In this document: positions 26,418 through 35,465 of the stretch, one piece after another
Position numbering within the stretch: the first letter of the stretch is position 1
Layout of the letters: every line of letters begins with the position of its first letter
Source: Paenibacillus_L residui
GTDB lineage: Bacteria > Bacillota > Bacilli > Paenibacillales > NBRC-103111
Direction: 5' to 3'
NCBI RefSeq assembly: GCF_042677205.1
Contig: NZ_JBHTIU010000089.1
Location: 22,783-86,782 of the forward strand
DNA: 64,000 bases
Made by a program: the position numbers and the translations under genes
Notes under the pieces: model-generated
What the model saw: only the letters and a program-made list of their open reading frames with translations
The model's database searches: none
Told to the model about the DNA's origin: nothing

Positions 26418-26576
26418 AACCAAACAACCTCCATAAGGTACTGTGTACCCATTGATTTACTGCTTCTCTTAGCAGCATCTCCAGTTTAGCAATCCGCTAT
26501 ACCAAAGTCAATGAAATACACGAACATTAAGGAGGTTGTCTATATAAAATGTTCGGATATCAACCATAAGTTCACT

Positions 26577-27953
26577 TTAGAACGGAACCGCCGCGGCCGA
26601 AGGCACCGGCTCCTGATGAGTTCGATCCAGACTGACAAATTTGTTGTAATGCTTCAGGAAAGCAAGCTCGACCGTCCCTACCGGACCGTTCCGCTGCTTG
26701 GCGATAATAATTTCAATGATATTTTTCTTCTCCGTATCCTGATTATAGTAATCGTCCCGGTACAGGAAGGCGACAATATCCGCATCCTGCTCAATCGATC
26801 CGGATTCCCGGAGGTCGGACATCATCGGACGCTTATCCTGGCGCTGCTCAACTCCCCGGCTGAGCTGTGACAGAGCGATTACCGGCACATCCAGCTCCCG
26901 CGCAATTTGCTTCAGCGTACGGGAGATTTCCGATACTTCCTGCTGCCGGTTGTCCCCGCTCCGTCCCCGCCCATGGATTAGCTGAAGGTAGTCGATCAGG
27001 ATCATGCCGAGCCCCTTCTCCTTCTTCAGCCGACGGCATTTGGCCCGTATATCGGCAACCGTCACCGCCGGAGAATCGTCGATATAAATATTGGCTTCCG
27101 CCATCGTGCCGATCGCCATCGTCAGCTTCTCCCAGTCGTCGTTCTCCAGATGGCCCGTTCTTAACCGCCCGGCATCCACATTCGATTCGGCGCAGATCAT
27201 CCTCTGCACCAGCTGGGCCGCTCCCATCTCCAGACTGAAGATGGCTACGGTCTCCTTCTCGCGAATGCCTACATTCTGGGCGATATTCAGGGCGAAAGCC
27301 GTCTTCCCTACGGACGGACGCGCCGCCACGATAATTAAATCGGACCGTTGGAAGCCCGAAGTCATCTTGTCCAGATCGCGGAAGCCGGAGGCGATTCCGG
27401 TCGTCCCGCCCTTGTTCTGGTATAGAAACTCCACCCGTTCGAACACTTCCATCAACACATCACGAATTGAGATAAAACCGCTGCTCGACCGGCGCTGGGA
27501 AATCTCCATGATCCGCTGCTCGGCATCGCTCAGCAAATCGCCGACGGCCTCCGAGCCTGAATATCCGGTGCTGGCAATTTGTGTAGCGGCCCGAATCAGC
27601 CTGCGGGTCAACGATTTCTCCTCGATGATCTGCGCGTAATAGTCTACGTTGGCCGCTGTCGGAACCGCATTGGCAAGCTGGGTTAAATAGGAAACCCCGC
27701 CGACCTGCTCCAGCTGCTGCTTGTCCTGAAGCCGTACCGTAAGAGTGACGAGATCGACCGGCTCGTTAGCCTCCGCCAGCTCCACCATCGCATCGAAAAT
27801 ATTCTGATGCTTGGTGCTGTAGAAGTCCTCGCTGATGATTCGTTCCATGACGGTAACCAGCGCATCGCTGTCTAACAAAATAGCGCCGAGCACGGCCTGC
27901 TCGGCTTCTAAATTTTGCGGTGGAATTCGATCAAAGAGCATTTCGCCTTCCAT
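26577..27953 (-). CDS. dnaB: Replicative DNA helicase DnaB
   Basis: 458 residues (called dnaC in Bacillus subtilis). The N-terminal primase-interacting domain (~8-110, PPQNLEAEQAVLGAILLD) is followed by a RecA-like helicase domain with Walker A ARPSVGKTAFAL (~212-223), the Walker B region MILIDYLQLI and the arginine-finger region. It unwinds DNA at replication forks as a hexamer. Immediately downstream of rplI and gdpP in the same leftward group. Confidence 0.98.
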   Translation of the reverse strand: MEGEMLFDRIPPQNLEAEQAVLGAILLDSDALVTVMERIISEDFYSTKHQNIFDAMVELAEANEPVDLVTLTVRLQDKQQLEQVGGVSYLTQLANAVPTAANVDYYAQIIEEKSLTRRLIRAATQIASTGYSGSEAVGDLLSDAEQRIMEISQRRSSSGFISIRDVLMEVFERVEFLYQNKGGTTGIASGFRDLDKMTSGFQRSDLIIVAARPSVGKTAFALNIAQNVGIREKETVAIFSLEMGAAQLVQRMICAESNVDAGRLRTGHLENDDWEKLTMAIGTMAEANIYIDDSPAVTVADIRAKCRRLKKEKGLGMILIDYLQLIHGRGRSGDNRQQEVSEISRTLKQIARELDVPVIALSQLSRGVEQRQDKRPMMSDLRESGSIEQDADIVAFLYRDDYYNQDTEKKNIIEIIIAKQRNGPVGTVELAFLKHYNKFVSLDRTHQEPVPSAAAVPF

Positions 27954-27956
27954 GCA

Positions 27957-28400
27957 TTATTCCTCCGTTACTTGTACCTTTAAAGTAGCCGATACCCCGG
28001 GGTACAGCTTGATAGGCACTTGGGTGACGCCCAAGGAGCGAATCGGATCGTCCAGAGACATTTTTCTCTTGTCGATAACGATGTTTAGCTTCTCCAGCTC
28101 CTCGGCAATCTGCTTCGTCGTAATCGATCCGAACAGACGTCCGCCTTCTCCCGATTTTCCTTTCATCTGCAGCGTCATTTCGTTGAGACGGGCAGCCAGC
28201 TGCTCAGCTTGTGCCTTCTCCTCGTCTTTCTTCTTCTGCTCGGATTGCTTCTGCTGTTCCAGAACCTTCATATTCGAAGACGTCGCCGGAGCGGCCAATC
28301 CTTGTTTGATCAGAAAATTATTGGCGTATCCTTCGGAAACTTCCTTAACCTGGCCTTTCTTCCCCTGCCCTTTGACATCCTTCAGGAAAATCACTTTCAT
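27957..28400 (-). CDS. rplI: 50S ribosomal protein L9
   Basis: 147 residues. The conserved start MKVIFLKDVKGQGKKGQVKEVSEGYANNFLI is followed by a long helical connector and the C-terminal domain. It binds 23S rRNA near the L1 stalk and helps keep reading frame. Its start overlaps the gdpP stop by four bases, and dnaB follows closely. Confidence 0.98.
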   Translation of the reverse strand: MKVIFLKDVKGQGKKGQVKEVSEGYANNFLIKQGLAAPATSSNMKVLEQQKQSEQKKKDEEKAQAEQLAARLNEMTLQMKGKSGEGGRLFGSITTKQIAEELEKLNIVIDKRKMSLDDPIRSLGVTQVPIKLYPGVSATLKVQVTEE

Positions 28401-30349
28401 TCGAATAACCCCTCTTCCGCTTCAATTTCACTTAGTACCTTCTTAAGCTTTGCGGTCGCTTCCTCCAGCGTTCCTTCCAGCTGTACGGCCGCGTTGGTTA
28501 AATGCCCGCCGCCGCCAAGCCGCTCCATCACGACCTGGACATTCATCTGTCCGAGTGAACGGGCACTGATCCCGATCAGGCCGTCCGGCCTCTCGGAGAT
28601 GACGAAGGAGGCTCTGATATCGGTCATGGTAATTAAAGTATCGGCCACCTGTGCTATAAGCAATTGTGAATAGGGACGTCCGCTTTCGGCTACGGCCAGA
28701 GCTACGTGCTCGTATAAAATTTCAGCATGCTTGATAATTTCCGCCTTCTGAATATACGCTCCCAGGTCTTCCTTAAGAAGCCGCTGGATCATGGCCGAAT
28801 CGGCCCCGTTTCTTCTGAGGAATGAGGCAGCCTCGAACGTTCTGGCGCCGGTTCTCATGCTGAAGCTTTTCGTATCGACGGTAATTCCCGCCAGCAGGGC
28901 CGTCGCTTCAATCGGGCTAATGGTCACTCTCTCATGGATATATTGCAGCAGCTCCGTAACCAACTCGCAGGTGGACGAAGCGTAAGGCTCCATATATACC
29001 AGGACGGCATCGCCAATAAAATCTTCCCCGCGCCGGTGATGATCGACAACGACCGTTCTCGGCGCCATAGACAGCAGCTTCGGCTCCGCCACCATAGAGA
29101 ACCGGTGGGTATCCACGACCACCGCCAATGTACGCAGAGTAGTCATCTCCAGCGCCTGATCCGGCGTGATAAACCACCTGGCGATTTTCTCGTGCTCCTG
29201 AAGAGCCTCCATCAGCCGTTCAATCGACGGATTGATGCCTTCCAGCACGATATATCCTTCCTTCTGGCTGAGCTGCACGGCTTTAAGAACGCCTATAGCC
29301 GCCCCTATCGCATCCATATCCGGATTCTTGTGACCCATAATGAGAACCTTGTCGCTATCTTTAATCAGGTCTCTTAACGCATGGGAGATAACTCTCGCCC
29401 GGACCCGGGTGCGCTTCTCTACGGCATTGCTTCGGCCGCCATAGAACGACAGCCGCTGCCCGCTCTTCACAGCGACCTGATCGCCGCCCCGCCCGAGCGC
29501 CATATCCAAACTCGCCTGGGCCCAATTGCCAAGCTCAATAAGACTCTCGGCTCCCGATGCTACACCAATGCTCAGCGTGAACGGAACTTTGTTGTCCGCA
29601 CTTAGATCACGAACCTCGTCAAGAATATCGAACCGCTCCTGCTCCAGCATCTGAAGCGACTTCTGATTCATGATGATCAGGAACCGGTCGGAGGAGGTTC
29701 TGCGCAGGTACAGACCGTTGCGGTTGGACCACTCGTTAATCTCCCCGGTAATCTTCGCCAGGATGATGCTGCGGGTCTGATCGTCCATCCCCTGCGTCGC
29801 TTCCTCCAGATTATCGAGCATAATAATTCCGATGGCAATTTTCTCTTCCTGATACTTCTGCTCCAATTCCAGCTGATTCGTTACATCTTCCAGGTAGATC
29901 ATCCTGTCGTCGTGGTTCATCGTGACCTTATAAGTAGACGAACCAATCTCTACCTCGAACTTGCCCTCCTTATCCTTGAGCATCGGGAACCGTTCGGTCA
30001 GCGATTCGCCGATCACCGACTCCTCCTCCAGCATGGTGGACACGAACGGATTGTGCCACTCGATCTTCTGCTCTTCATTGTACAGAATAATGCCGATCGG
30101 CAAGTCGTTGGTTACTTCCTTGCCCGCCTTCTTGATCCGATGGGTCAAGGTAGCCAGATATACATACAGGTCCTTGCGGAAAGCCTTCTCCGCCTTCCAG
30201 GAATACCACACCAGCACGGCAAAAGGAACAAGGGCGATCAGGCCTGCCACCCATTGATAAAACGACAGCACGACAATGAGAATAAGAACCAGGATGAACG
30301 TCCACACCATATGCAGCCCGTGCCATCGTTTGATTAAAAACCTCGGCAT
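28397..30349 (-). CDS. gdpP: Cyclic-di-AMP phosphodiesterase GdpP
   Basis: 650 residues. Two N-terminal membrane helices (~14-55), a PAS-like domain (~70-150), a degenerate GGDEF domain (~170-300), and DHH (~340-500, HKNPDMDAIGAAIG and VVDHHRRGEDF) plus DHHA1 (~560-640, GGGGHLTNAAVQ) domains match GdpP/YybT. It hydrolyses c-di-AMP to pApA, controlling osmolyte and wall homeostasis. The gene order yybS-gdpP-rplI-dnaB is as in Bacillus. Confidence 0.97.
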   Translation of the reverse strand: MPRFLIKRWHGLHMVWTFILVLILIVVLSFYQWVAGLIALVPFAVLVWYSWKAEKAFRKDLYVYLATLTHRIKKAGKEVTNDLPIGIILYNEEQKIEWHNPFVSTMLEEESVIGESLTERFPMLKDKEGKFEVEIGSSTYKVTMNHDDRMIYLEDVTNQLELEQKYQEEKIAIGIIMLDNLEEATQGMDDQTRSIILAKITGEINEWSNRNGLYLRRTSSDRFLIIMNQKSLQMLEQERFDILDEVRDLSADNKVPFTLSIGVASGAESLIELGNWAQASLDMALGRGGDQVAVKSGQRLSFYGGRSNAVEKRTRVRARVISHALRDLIKDSDKVLIMGHKNPDMDAIGAAIGVLKAVQLSQKEGYIVLEGINPSIERLMEALQEHEKIARWFITPDQALEMTTLRTLAVVVDTHRFSMVAEPKLLSMAPRTVVVDHHRRGEDFIGDAVLVYMEPYASSTCELVTELLQYIHERVTISPIEATALLAGITVDTKSFSMRTGARTFEAASFLRRNGADSAMIQRLLKEDLGAYIQKAEIIKHAEILYEHVALAVAESGRPYSQLLIAQVADTLITMTDIRASFVISERPDGLIGISARSLGQMNVQVVMERLGGGGHLTNAAVQLEGTLEEATAKLKKVLSEIEAEEGLFE

Positions 30350-30372
30350 GTGATTTCGCTCCTCTTTCTTCC

Positions 30373-31305
30373 TTATGATTTGTCGGCAAGCTTTTCCCTG
30401 AGGGGAAACATGACGTCAAACAAACCCAACAGACTGAATATATACTGGGTGGTTGGAACGACAATCATAAGCACGATAGCAAGGGCCGGCCAAGCCTTGC
30501 CCTTTTTCTTGACATGGACGAAGTAGAGAAGAAACGAGATCGCTTGAACGACAAAAGCCAAGTTCAACAACGGGAACAAATTGATAACGATCATGACCAG
30601 GAAGGAATCCGGATTGGCCGGAATCGTAAAATCTAGAATCATGACGATGAGAAAATACCAGACCAGCGATTTCGGCAGCTTCCACGTCCGTACTGGCGGA
30701 AGAGCCGGAACAAGGTCTTCCCTGCCGCCCCTGTTGATGAACCATCTTCCAAGCCCATGCGTAACAATGACATAAAAGACCGAAAAAGCAACGATAAAGA
30801 ACGGAATCATTTGGGTGATGTAACGAATCATCGAATCCACCAGATCCATGTTCAACTGCTGCGTAACGTTGCTTGGCAAAGCCCCCAAATAATCTCTTAT
30901 AGTGGCTCCGAATTGGGCGACCGGGTCAAAGCCGAACAGCCGACCGACCACCAGGCCCAGCAGCAGCTCCCCCATCAAGGTTAACGTTCCTGCAAGGATT
31001 GCGGTCCTGGCCAGAGCCTTCTTCTTATAGAAATGCCCCATCAGAATAACAGGGGGTAGAAAGAACAAGGAGATAAAGAGGATGACCAAGCCCAAGCCAC
31101 CGGTGAGTAAATAAAAAATGCCGAGACTGACCGCATACGCCAGTGCAAAACGTTTGACATCCAGATACATATAGAGAGCCAGCACCGGAATCATAATGAG
31201 ATTGATCGTGATGAAATTAAGCGGCGTCACTATGGAAAATAGAACGATTAGGTAGATGACCATCCATATGACGGGCAGCCATTTGCTTCTTTTCGTACGG
31301 TTCAC
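30373..31305 (-). CDS. yybS: DUF2232 (YybS-like) membrane protein
   Basis: 310 residues, almost all hydrophobic, with about eight predicted membrane helices. It starts LPVIWMVIYLIVLFSIVTPLNF and ends in a short charged tail. It matches the DUF2232/YybS family by position upstream of gdpP and by topology. Function unknown; co-transcription with gdpP-rplI-dnaB is likely, as only 23 bases separate it from gdpP. Confidence 0.88.
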   Translation of the reverse strand: MNRTKRSKWLPVIWMVIYLIVLFSIVTPLNFITINLIMIPVLALYMYLDVKRFALAYAVSLGIFYLLTGGLGLVILFISLFFLPPVILMGHFYKKKALARTAILAGTLTLMGELLLGLVVGRLFGFDPVAQFGATIRDYLGALPSNVTQQLNMDLVDSMIRYITQMIPFFIVAFSVFYVIVTHGLGRWFINRGGREDLVPALPPVRTWKLPKSLVWYFLIVMILDFTIPANPDSFLVMIVINLFPLLNLAFVVQAISFLLYFVHVKKKGKAWPALAIVLMIVVPTTQYIFSLLGLFDVMFPLREKLADKS

Positions 31306-31482
31306 CGGACAGTATACAACTCCTTCATAAAGCGGCTTTACGCTTGATTATACCATAAACCGCCCAGGTTTATAGTCCCTTTATCCTTCCGTGATCCAGA
31401 CTCGTATCCGTATTATTCCCATTTTCTGCTTCTAAGATTAGGTATCAAGAAGCACCTTTTTTTGTTTTCATTATTACATGAG

Positions 31483-31527
31483 AAAAAACCTCCATAAACC
31501 ACAAGGATTGTAGTTTTGAGGTTTTTT
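31483..31527 (-). terminator. Bidirectional terminator
   Basis: AAAAAACCTC pairs with GAGGTTTTTT with inner pairing around ACCACAAGGATTGTAGT. It lies beyond the SurA-like gene stop and can end transcripts from either side. Confidence 0.75.
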
Positions 31528-31560
31528 GCCTGCAAGAATCCGGTGAATTGGGCTGATCCG

Positions 31561-32181
31561 TTACACATTGTAGATGATTCCCGTTTTAACCTTCTGAAGC
31601 AGTTTATCCTTAAAGTTTGCAAAATCTTCGGCTCCTCTGATTTGCCCTTCTTCCGCGAGTTTTCTCACGAATTTTTGGATTAACAATGCTTTTTCATATT
31701 TTTGGGCTAATTCTTCACTTTCCCAGTATTCATCCTCTGATAATCCCGACATTTTGACCAAATTATCTCTTATTTGTTTCATTGCAGGATCATGTTCAGG
31801 ATCGTCCAGAAGCTCTCTCAAATGGGTAATGTAATCCGTTATTTCCTGTTTGCTTACGAAAAGCCCCTCTTCCCGCGCCAAGTTGACAACCAGCGCTTCC
31901 TTGATCATTTCGTGAATGATGTCTTTATCGGTCATATCAATGGTTACGTTATTCATTTTTTCACTAAACGCAAGATTTGCTTTGAATAGGGCAAAGTCTT
32001 TGGAATAGATTTCAAAATCAGGCCCCTGGGCGATAATCCTATCGGGTGCCTCTTTCACTTGATGGTCGATGTCGACAAACATTTCATCCACAGAAGGCAC
32101 ATTATTAGCATACAGAACGCTTCCGGTAATTATGACAGCAAGTGTTAGGGCAGAAACCACCATCCAACTGATTCTTCCCAT
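31561..32181 (-). CDS. Secreted/membrane-anchored SurA-N-like hypothetical protein
   Basis: 206 residues. An N-terminal signal anchor (~5-25, WMVVSALTLAVIITGSVLYA) is followed by a helical domain with the SurA-N/trigger-factor-like pattern of a chaperone (DKDIIHEMIKEALVVNLAREEGLFVSKQEITDYI). No parvulin catalytic domain follows, so a peptidyl-prolyl isomerase activity is not supported. It stands alone between terminators. Role in extracytoplasmic protein folding is only suggested. Confidence 0.65.
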   Translation of the reverse strand: MGRISWMVVSALTLAVIITGSVLYANNVPSVDEMFVDIDHQVKEAPDRIIAQGPDFEIYSKDFALFKANLAFSEKMNNVTIDMTDKDIIHEMIKEALVVNLAREEGLFVSKQEITDYITHLRELLDDPEHDPAMKQIRDNLVKMSGLSEDEYWESEELAQKYEKALLIQKFVRKLAEEGQIRGAEDFANFKDKLLQKVKTGIIYNV

Positions 32182-32282
32182 CTTGCTCCCACCCCCTCGC
32201 TTCCTTAATCGCTTCTATAGTTATAGACAACTTTATAAAGGACTTTATCACGATATAAGAGGAATTGCTAAAAATATAGAAG

Positions 32283-32945
32283 TCAGGACCAGCGCGTCCA
32301 GTATCCTTCCCATTGCGAATAAGGCTCTTTGATATCCTCCCCATGACAGACCGTCAGCAGCTTTGGCTTCAGCTCTTCAATAACCGCTCCGCTGCGGACC
32401 GCCGTTTGCATGTCCGCCGTGAACATGGGGATCGGCCGGGCTAGCCTGCCCCTCCGGGTGGTGAACAAATCGCCGCCGATCAGAACCCCATCTTCCTTAT
32501 GATAATAAGCGACATGCCCTGGGGAGTGCCCCGGTGTCCACAAGGGAAGGAGACCTTCCAACGGCTGCAGCCTTCCTTCGGATTCCTGGAGCAATGGGGA
32601 AGCCATCCCTTTATCAATAGTTGTCTGAGCCTTCTTCCGGCCGGGATAAGGCATATCCCCTTCCGCATATTGCAGCTCCTCTCTATGAATGTACACCGGA
32701 GCCGAGGTATGGCGAACGACTTCTTTAACCGAACCGACATGATCGGAATGCCCGTGCGTCAACAAAATCTTCTTTAAAGGCAAGTTCAGCTCCTTAATTT
32801 GCTTCAAGATCCCTGTCGCCATCTTCGGAATTCCGCCATCGATCAGAATGAGGCCATCTTCGCTGCGGACAAACCATACATTGACCGGAATAATCATCCA
32901 TATTCCAAGCTTCCAAATATTTGGAGAAATTTGCGTAATCTTCAT
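32283..32945 (-). CDS. Metallo-beta-lactamase-fold hydrolase
   Basis: 220 residues. The HGHSDH metal motif at 64-69 and further ligands in TPGHSPGHVAY and LLTVCHGED define a YqgX/glyoxalase-II-like hydrolase. The substrate is unknown. It directly follows the TetR gene on the same strand (one base apart), so it is probably controlled by that repressor. With the divergent ABC exporter this suggests a detoxification or resistance unit, which is inference. Confidence 0.88.
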   Translation of the reverse strand: MKITQISPNIWKLGIWMIIPVNVWFVRSEDGLILIDGGIPKMATGILKQIKELNLPLKKILLTHGHSDHVGSVKEVVRHTSAPVYIHREELQYAEGDMPYPGRKKAQTTIDKGMASPLLQESEGRLQPLEGLLPLWTPGHSPGHVAYYHKEDGVLIGGDLFTTRRGRLARPIPMFTADMQTAVRSGAVIEELKPKLLTVCHGEDIKEPYSQWEGYWTRWS

Positions 32946-32946
32946 G

Positions 32947-33576
32947 TTATTGGTTTCCTCCCCGTTTCGCTTGAATACCCGCCACGAATATTTCGGTGCC
33001 CTGCGTTACCAGGGGCATAACTCTCGAAAGCAGTTGAGCCAGCGGCTCTTCATTGTACATATAAGTAGACACGATTCCTTGCAGCATATAATAGTAGATA
33101 CGCGCATAGGACAGCAGTTCCTCGGCAGAAGCATCGGGAAAATTCCACGCTATCCCCTGCTTCAGGTCGGCAAACAATTCATTGCGGATCCGGTTGATCA
33201 TAAGCCCCGGTTCCGGCTCATCCACCCTCTCTGCCTTCAGCATAAACAACACATTTACCATGTTCCGCCGGCGCAAACAGAATAATATAAACTTCTCTCC
33301 AAGCTGAGTAAGAGTGCGCAGGGGCTCCTTGTGCCCTACCTGCTGCAGACGCTTGAATTCCTCCTCCAGATTTTGCAGGGGAGGAAGCACCAAATGATGA
33401 AGCAAAGCTTCCTTGTCCTGAAAATATAAATAAATAGTCGTATGCGAGCATCCCGCTTCCTTGGCGATTTCCCGCATTGTTACCGATTTGAAGCCCTTGG
33501 CCGCGAAGAGGCTCCCCGCTGCTTCCAGTATGGCTTGTTTGGTCTCTTCTGATCTTTTACTCTGCCGATTCGACAT
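32947..33576 (-). CDS. TetR/AcrR-family transcriptional repressor
   Basis: 209 residues. The N-terminal helix-turn-helix (~10-56, AAGSLFAAKGFKSVTMREIAKEAGCSHTTIYLYFQDKEALLHHL) is typical of TetR; the C-terminal ligand domain is divergent. Divergent from an ABC exporter and upstream of the hydrolase gene. Its promoter overlaps two 13-bp palindromes, as expected for autorepression. Confidence 0.92.
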   Translation of the reverse strand: MSNRQSKRSEETKQAILEAAGSLFAAKGFKSVTMREIAKEAGCSHTTIYLYFQDKEALLHHLVLPPLQNLEEEFKRLQQVGHKEPLRTLTQLGEKFILFCLRRRNMVNVLFMLKAERVDEPEPGLMINRIRNELFADLKQGIAWNFPDASAEELLSYARIYYYMLQGIVSTYMYNEEPLAQLLSRVMPLVTQGTEIFVAGIQAKRGGNQ

Positions 33577-33665
33577 GATAGACTCCCCTTCTTTTCTGCT
33601 TTGTCATATCCATCTTCGCCCCTATGAAGGTTGAGTTTTACATACTCTGGCGGTGAAAATGATCA

Positions 33666-33714
33666 AAATTAAACTAACCATTGGTTACATTATAACCACT
33701 GGTTAGTTTAATTT
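33666..33714. promoter_or_regulatory. Dual TetR-type operator
   Basis: Two palindromes, TAACCATTGGTTA (33675-33687) and TAACCACTGGTTA (33693-33705), lie with centres 18 bp apart inside a larger perfect 15-bp inverted repeat (33666-33680 / 33700-33714). This is the arrangement bound by pairs of TetR dimers. Confidence 0.75.
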
Positions 33715-33717
33715 CAA
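33689..33717 (-). promoter_or_regulatory. Sigma-A-type promoter of tetR-hydrolase pair
   Basis: On the minus strand TTGAAA (33717-33712) and TATAAT (33694-33689) are separated by 17 bases, embedded in the dual operator. Confidence 0.7.
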
Positions 33718-33781
33718 CGTTTATTTTTCCTCTCTCCAAAACATCTCCGTGAAACCGTTTCGATTATAACGATTTAATCCA

Positions 33782-33809
33782 TTGACAACCTTTTCAAGCC
33801 TGATAGAAT
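33782..33809 (+). promoter_or_regulatory. Sigma-A-type promoter of the ABC exporter operon
   Basis: TTGACA, 16 bases, TAGAAT, about 50 bases before the first permease start. It lies outside the TetR-type operator, so control by the neighbouring repressor is uncertain. Confidence 0.6.
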
Positions 33810-33861
33810 TAGAGCTATCTTTTTATCTTTATATTCCTTTATTTGGGGGAATTTAGATTTC

Positions 33862-34659
33862 ATGAGCAAATATGCTTGGTATGCACTCACTACCTTCAAG
33901 AATACCCGCGTTTACAAAATGGATGTCTTGTTCCGCGTTATAGGATCCGTCCTAATGGTTATCGCGCTTCGGGAAATTTGGCTGGTCATTTACGGAGAAG
34001 GGGACGGACTGGAACAGTCCACCGGAGTATCCGCCCGCTCTATGGCTTCCTACGCGATGATTTCCGTTATTATGGGAAGGCTTCTCTCCTTCGGAACAGT
34101 ATGGGAAGTGTCCGATCGGGTGCGGACGGGAAATATTGTGTTTGATCTGCAGAAGCCCTGGAGCTTTCAGTGGATGCATTTATCCAAAGCGGCCGGGCTG
34201 TTTCTTTTTTCCCTATGCTTCGTCGTTATTCCCTTGGCTCTGGCCATCTTCGTCTTCTATCCTGTTGAATGGCCCGGCGGATGGCATGCGGTCGCCTTTG
34301 TACCGAGTGTTATTCTCGCTTTTCTCCTGGCGTATGCCATTGATTTTATCGTCGGCCTGTTCGCCTTTATTTTTACGGAAATCTGGGGTTTCGATTTTAT
34401 TAAGGATACGGTTATTCAGCTGTGCTCGGGTTCCTTCGTTCCTCTATGGTTCTTTCCGGACCTGCTCGCGCAGGTGCTTCGCTGGCTGCCGTTTCAAGGC
34501 ATCTACAGCATTCCGCTCTCCCTCTTCATCGGGCGGACGCCGGTCCACCAGATCGTACCCGATTTGCTGTTCCAGGCTGCCTGGGCTTTCATCCTGTTCA
34601 TCATCGGATATGCGGGAATGAAGACCGCTCACCGCATGCTTCTGACGACAGGAGGTTAA
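33862..34659 (+). CDS. ABC-2 family exporter permease (first)
   Basis: 265 residues with about six membrane helices, typical of the paired ABC-2 permeases whose partner ATPase carries a C-terminal extension. Its stop overlaps the region just before the second permease start. The three-gene operon order permease-permease-ATPase is characteristic of drug or lipid exporters of this class. The substrate cannot be predicted. A GGGGGA ribosome site lies 11 bases before the ATG. Confidence 0.88.
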   Translation: MSKYAWYALTTFKNTRVYKMDVLFRVIGSVLMVIALREIWLVIYGEGDGLEQSTGVSARSMASYAMISVIMGRLLSFGTVWEVSDRVRTGNIVFDLQKPWSFQWMHLSKAAGLFLFSLCFVVIPLALAIFVFYPVEWPGGWHAVAFVPSVILAFLLAYAIDFIVGLFAFIFTEIWGFDFIKDTVIQLCSGSFVPLWFFPDLLAQVLRWLPFQGIYSIPLSLFIGRTPVHQIVPDLLFQAAWAFILFIIGYAGMKTAHRMLLTTGG

Positions 34660-34664
34660 TGCCC

Positions 34665-35465
34665 ATGTGGAGATATATTAAACTGTACGGCTTGCTGCAG
34701 GCAGCCAATATCAAATCGCGATCGGCCTACCCCTTCAACTTTTTTATCGGGGTATTCAGCGTTACCCTTATGGGACTGGCTACCATTTTCTTCACGTGGG
34801 TGATTACCCAGCAGGTGCCTCTAATCGTCGGTTACAACCTATATGAACTGGTATTTCTGCTCAGCCTGTGGAAGCTTCCGCATTCCTTGTTCATCATTTC
34901 CTTCCAGCAAATTTGGAACATCGATTATTTAATCCGGGACGGATTTTTCGACCGTTACCTGGTTCGGCCGCTGAATCCGCTATTTCAGTTCTTCGCCTCC
35001 CGGTTCCAAATTGCGGGCATCGGCGATTTGATCGCCGCCATCGTCGGATTGGTCTATTCTGCTTCCCATATTACCGAATGGACTGTTCCCAAGCTGCTTA
35101 CCTTGCTGCTGATCGTGGCCAGCGGAGTCGTCATCGAATGGGCGATCTATACTCTGATCGGATGTACGGCCTTCTGGACACTCCAAGGCTCCGGTCTGCA
35201 AAGCATTATTCTGATGCTGTTCGATCAATTTACCCGCTTTCCGCTGACAGTCTACAACCGGGTGATCCAGATTGTTCTGACCTTTATCGTTCCGATCGCT
35301 TTTATTAACTTCTACCCTTCCTTTTTATTTTTTGAAAATAAAGAGCAGGTGCCCTTCTCGCCGCTGTTTATTTACCTTACCCCGGTCATGGCCCTGTTAA
35401 TGCTGCTCTTGACGGGTTGGATTTGGCGCAAAGCGATCAATCATTACAAAGGAGCCGGATCTTAA
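34665..35465 (+). CDS. ABC-2 family exporter permease (second)
   Basis: 266 residues from MWRYIKLYGLLQAANIKSRS. This ATG is chosen over one six bases upstream because GGAGG lies nine bases before it. About six membrane helices. The pattern YELVFLLSLWKLPHSLF..IRDGFFDRYLVRPLNPLFQ is shared with ABC-2 permeases of the DUF990 kind. The stop overlaps the ATPase start (TAATG), implying coupled translation. Confidence 0.88.
   Translation: MWRYIKLYGLLQAANIKSRSAYPFNFFIGVFSVTLMGLATIFFTWVITQQVPLIVGYNLYELVFLLSLWKLPHSLFIISFQQIWNIDYLIRDGFFDRYLVRPLNPLFQFFASRFQIAGIGDLIAAIVGLVYSASHITEWTVPKLLTLLLIVASGVVIEWAIYTLIGCTAFWTLQGSGLQSIILMLFDQFTRFPLTVYNRVIQIVLTFIVPIAFINFYPSFLFFENKEQVPFSPLFIYLTPVMALLMLLLTGWIWRKAINHYKGAGS

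Noticed and set aside
34422..34664. Extended N-terminus for the second ABC permease
   Set aside because: The longer frame overlaps the first permease and lacks a ribosome site; the ATG at 34665 has GGAGG at proper spacing.
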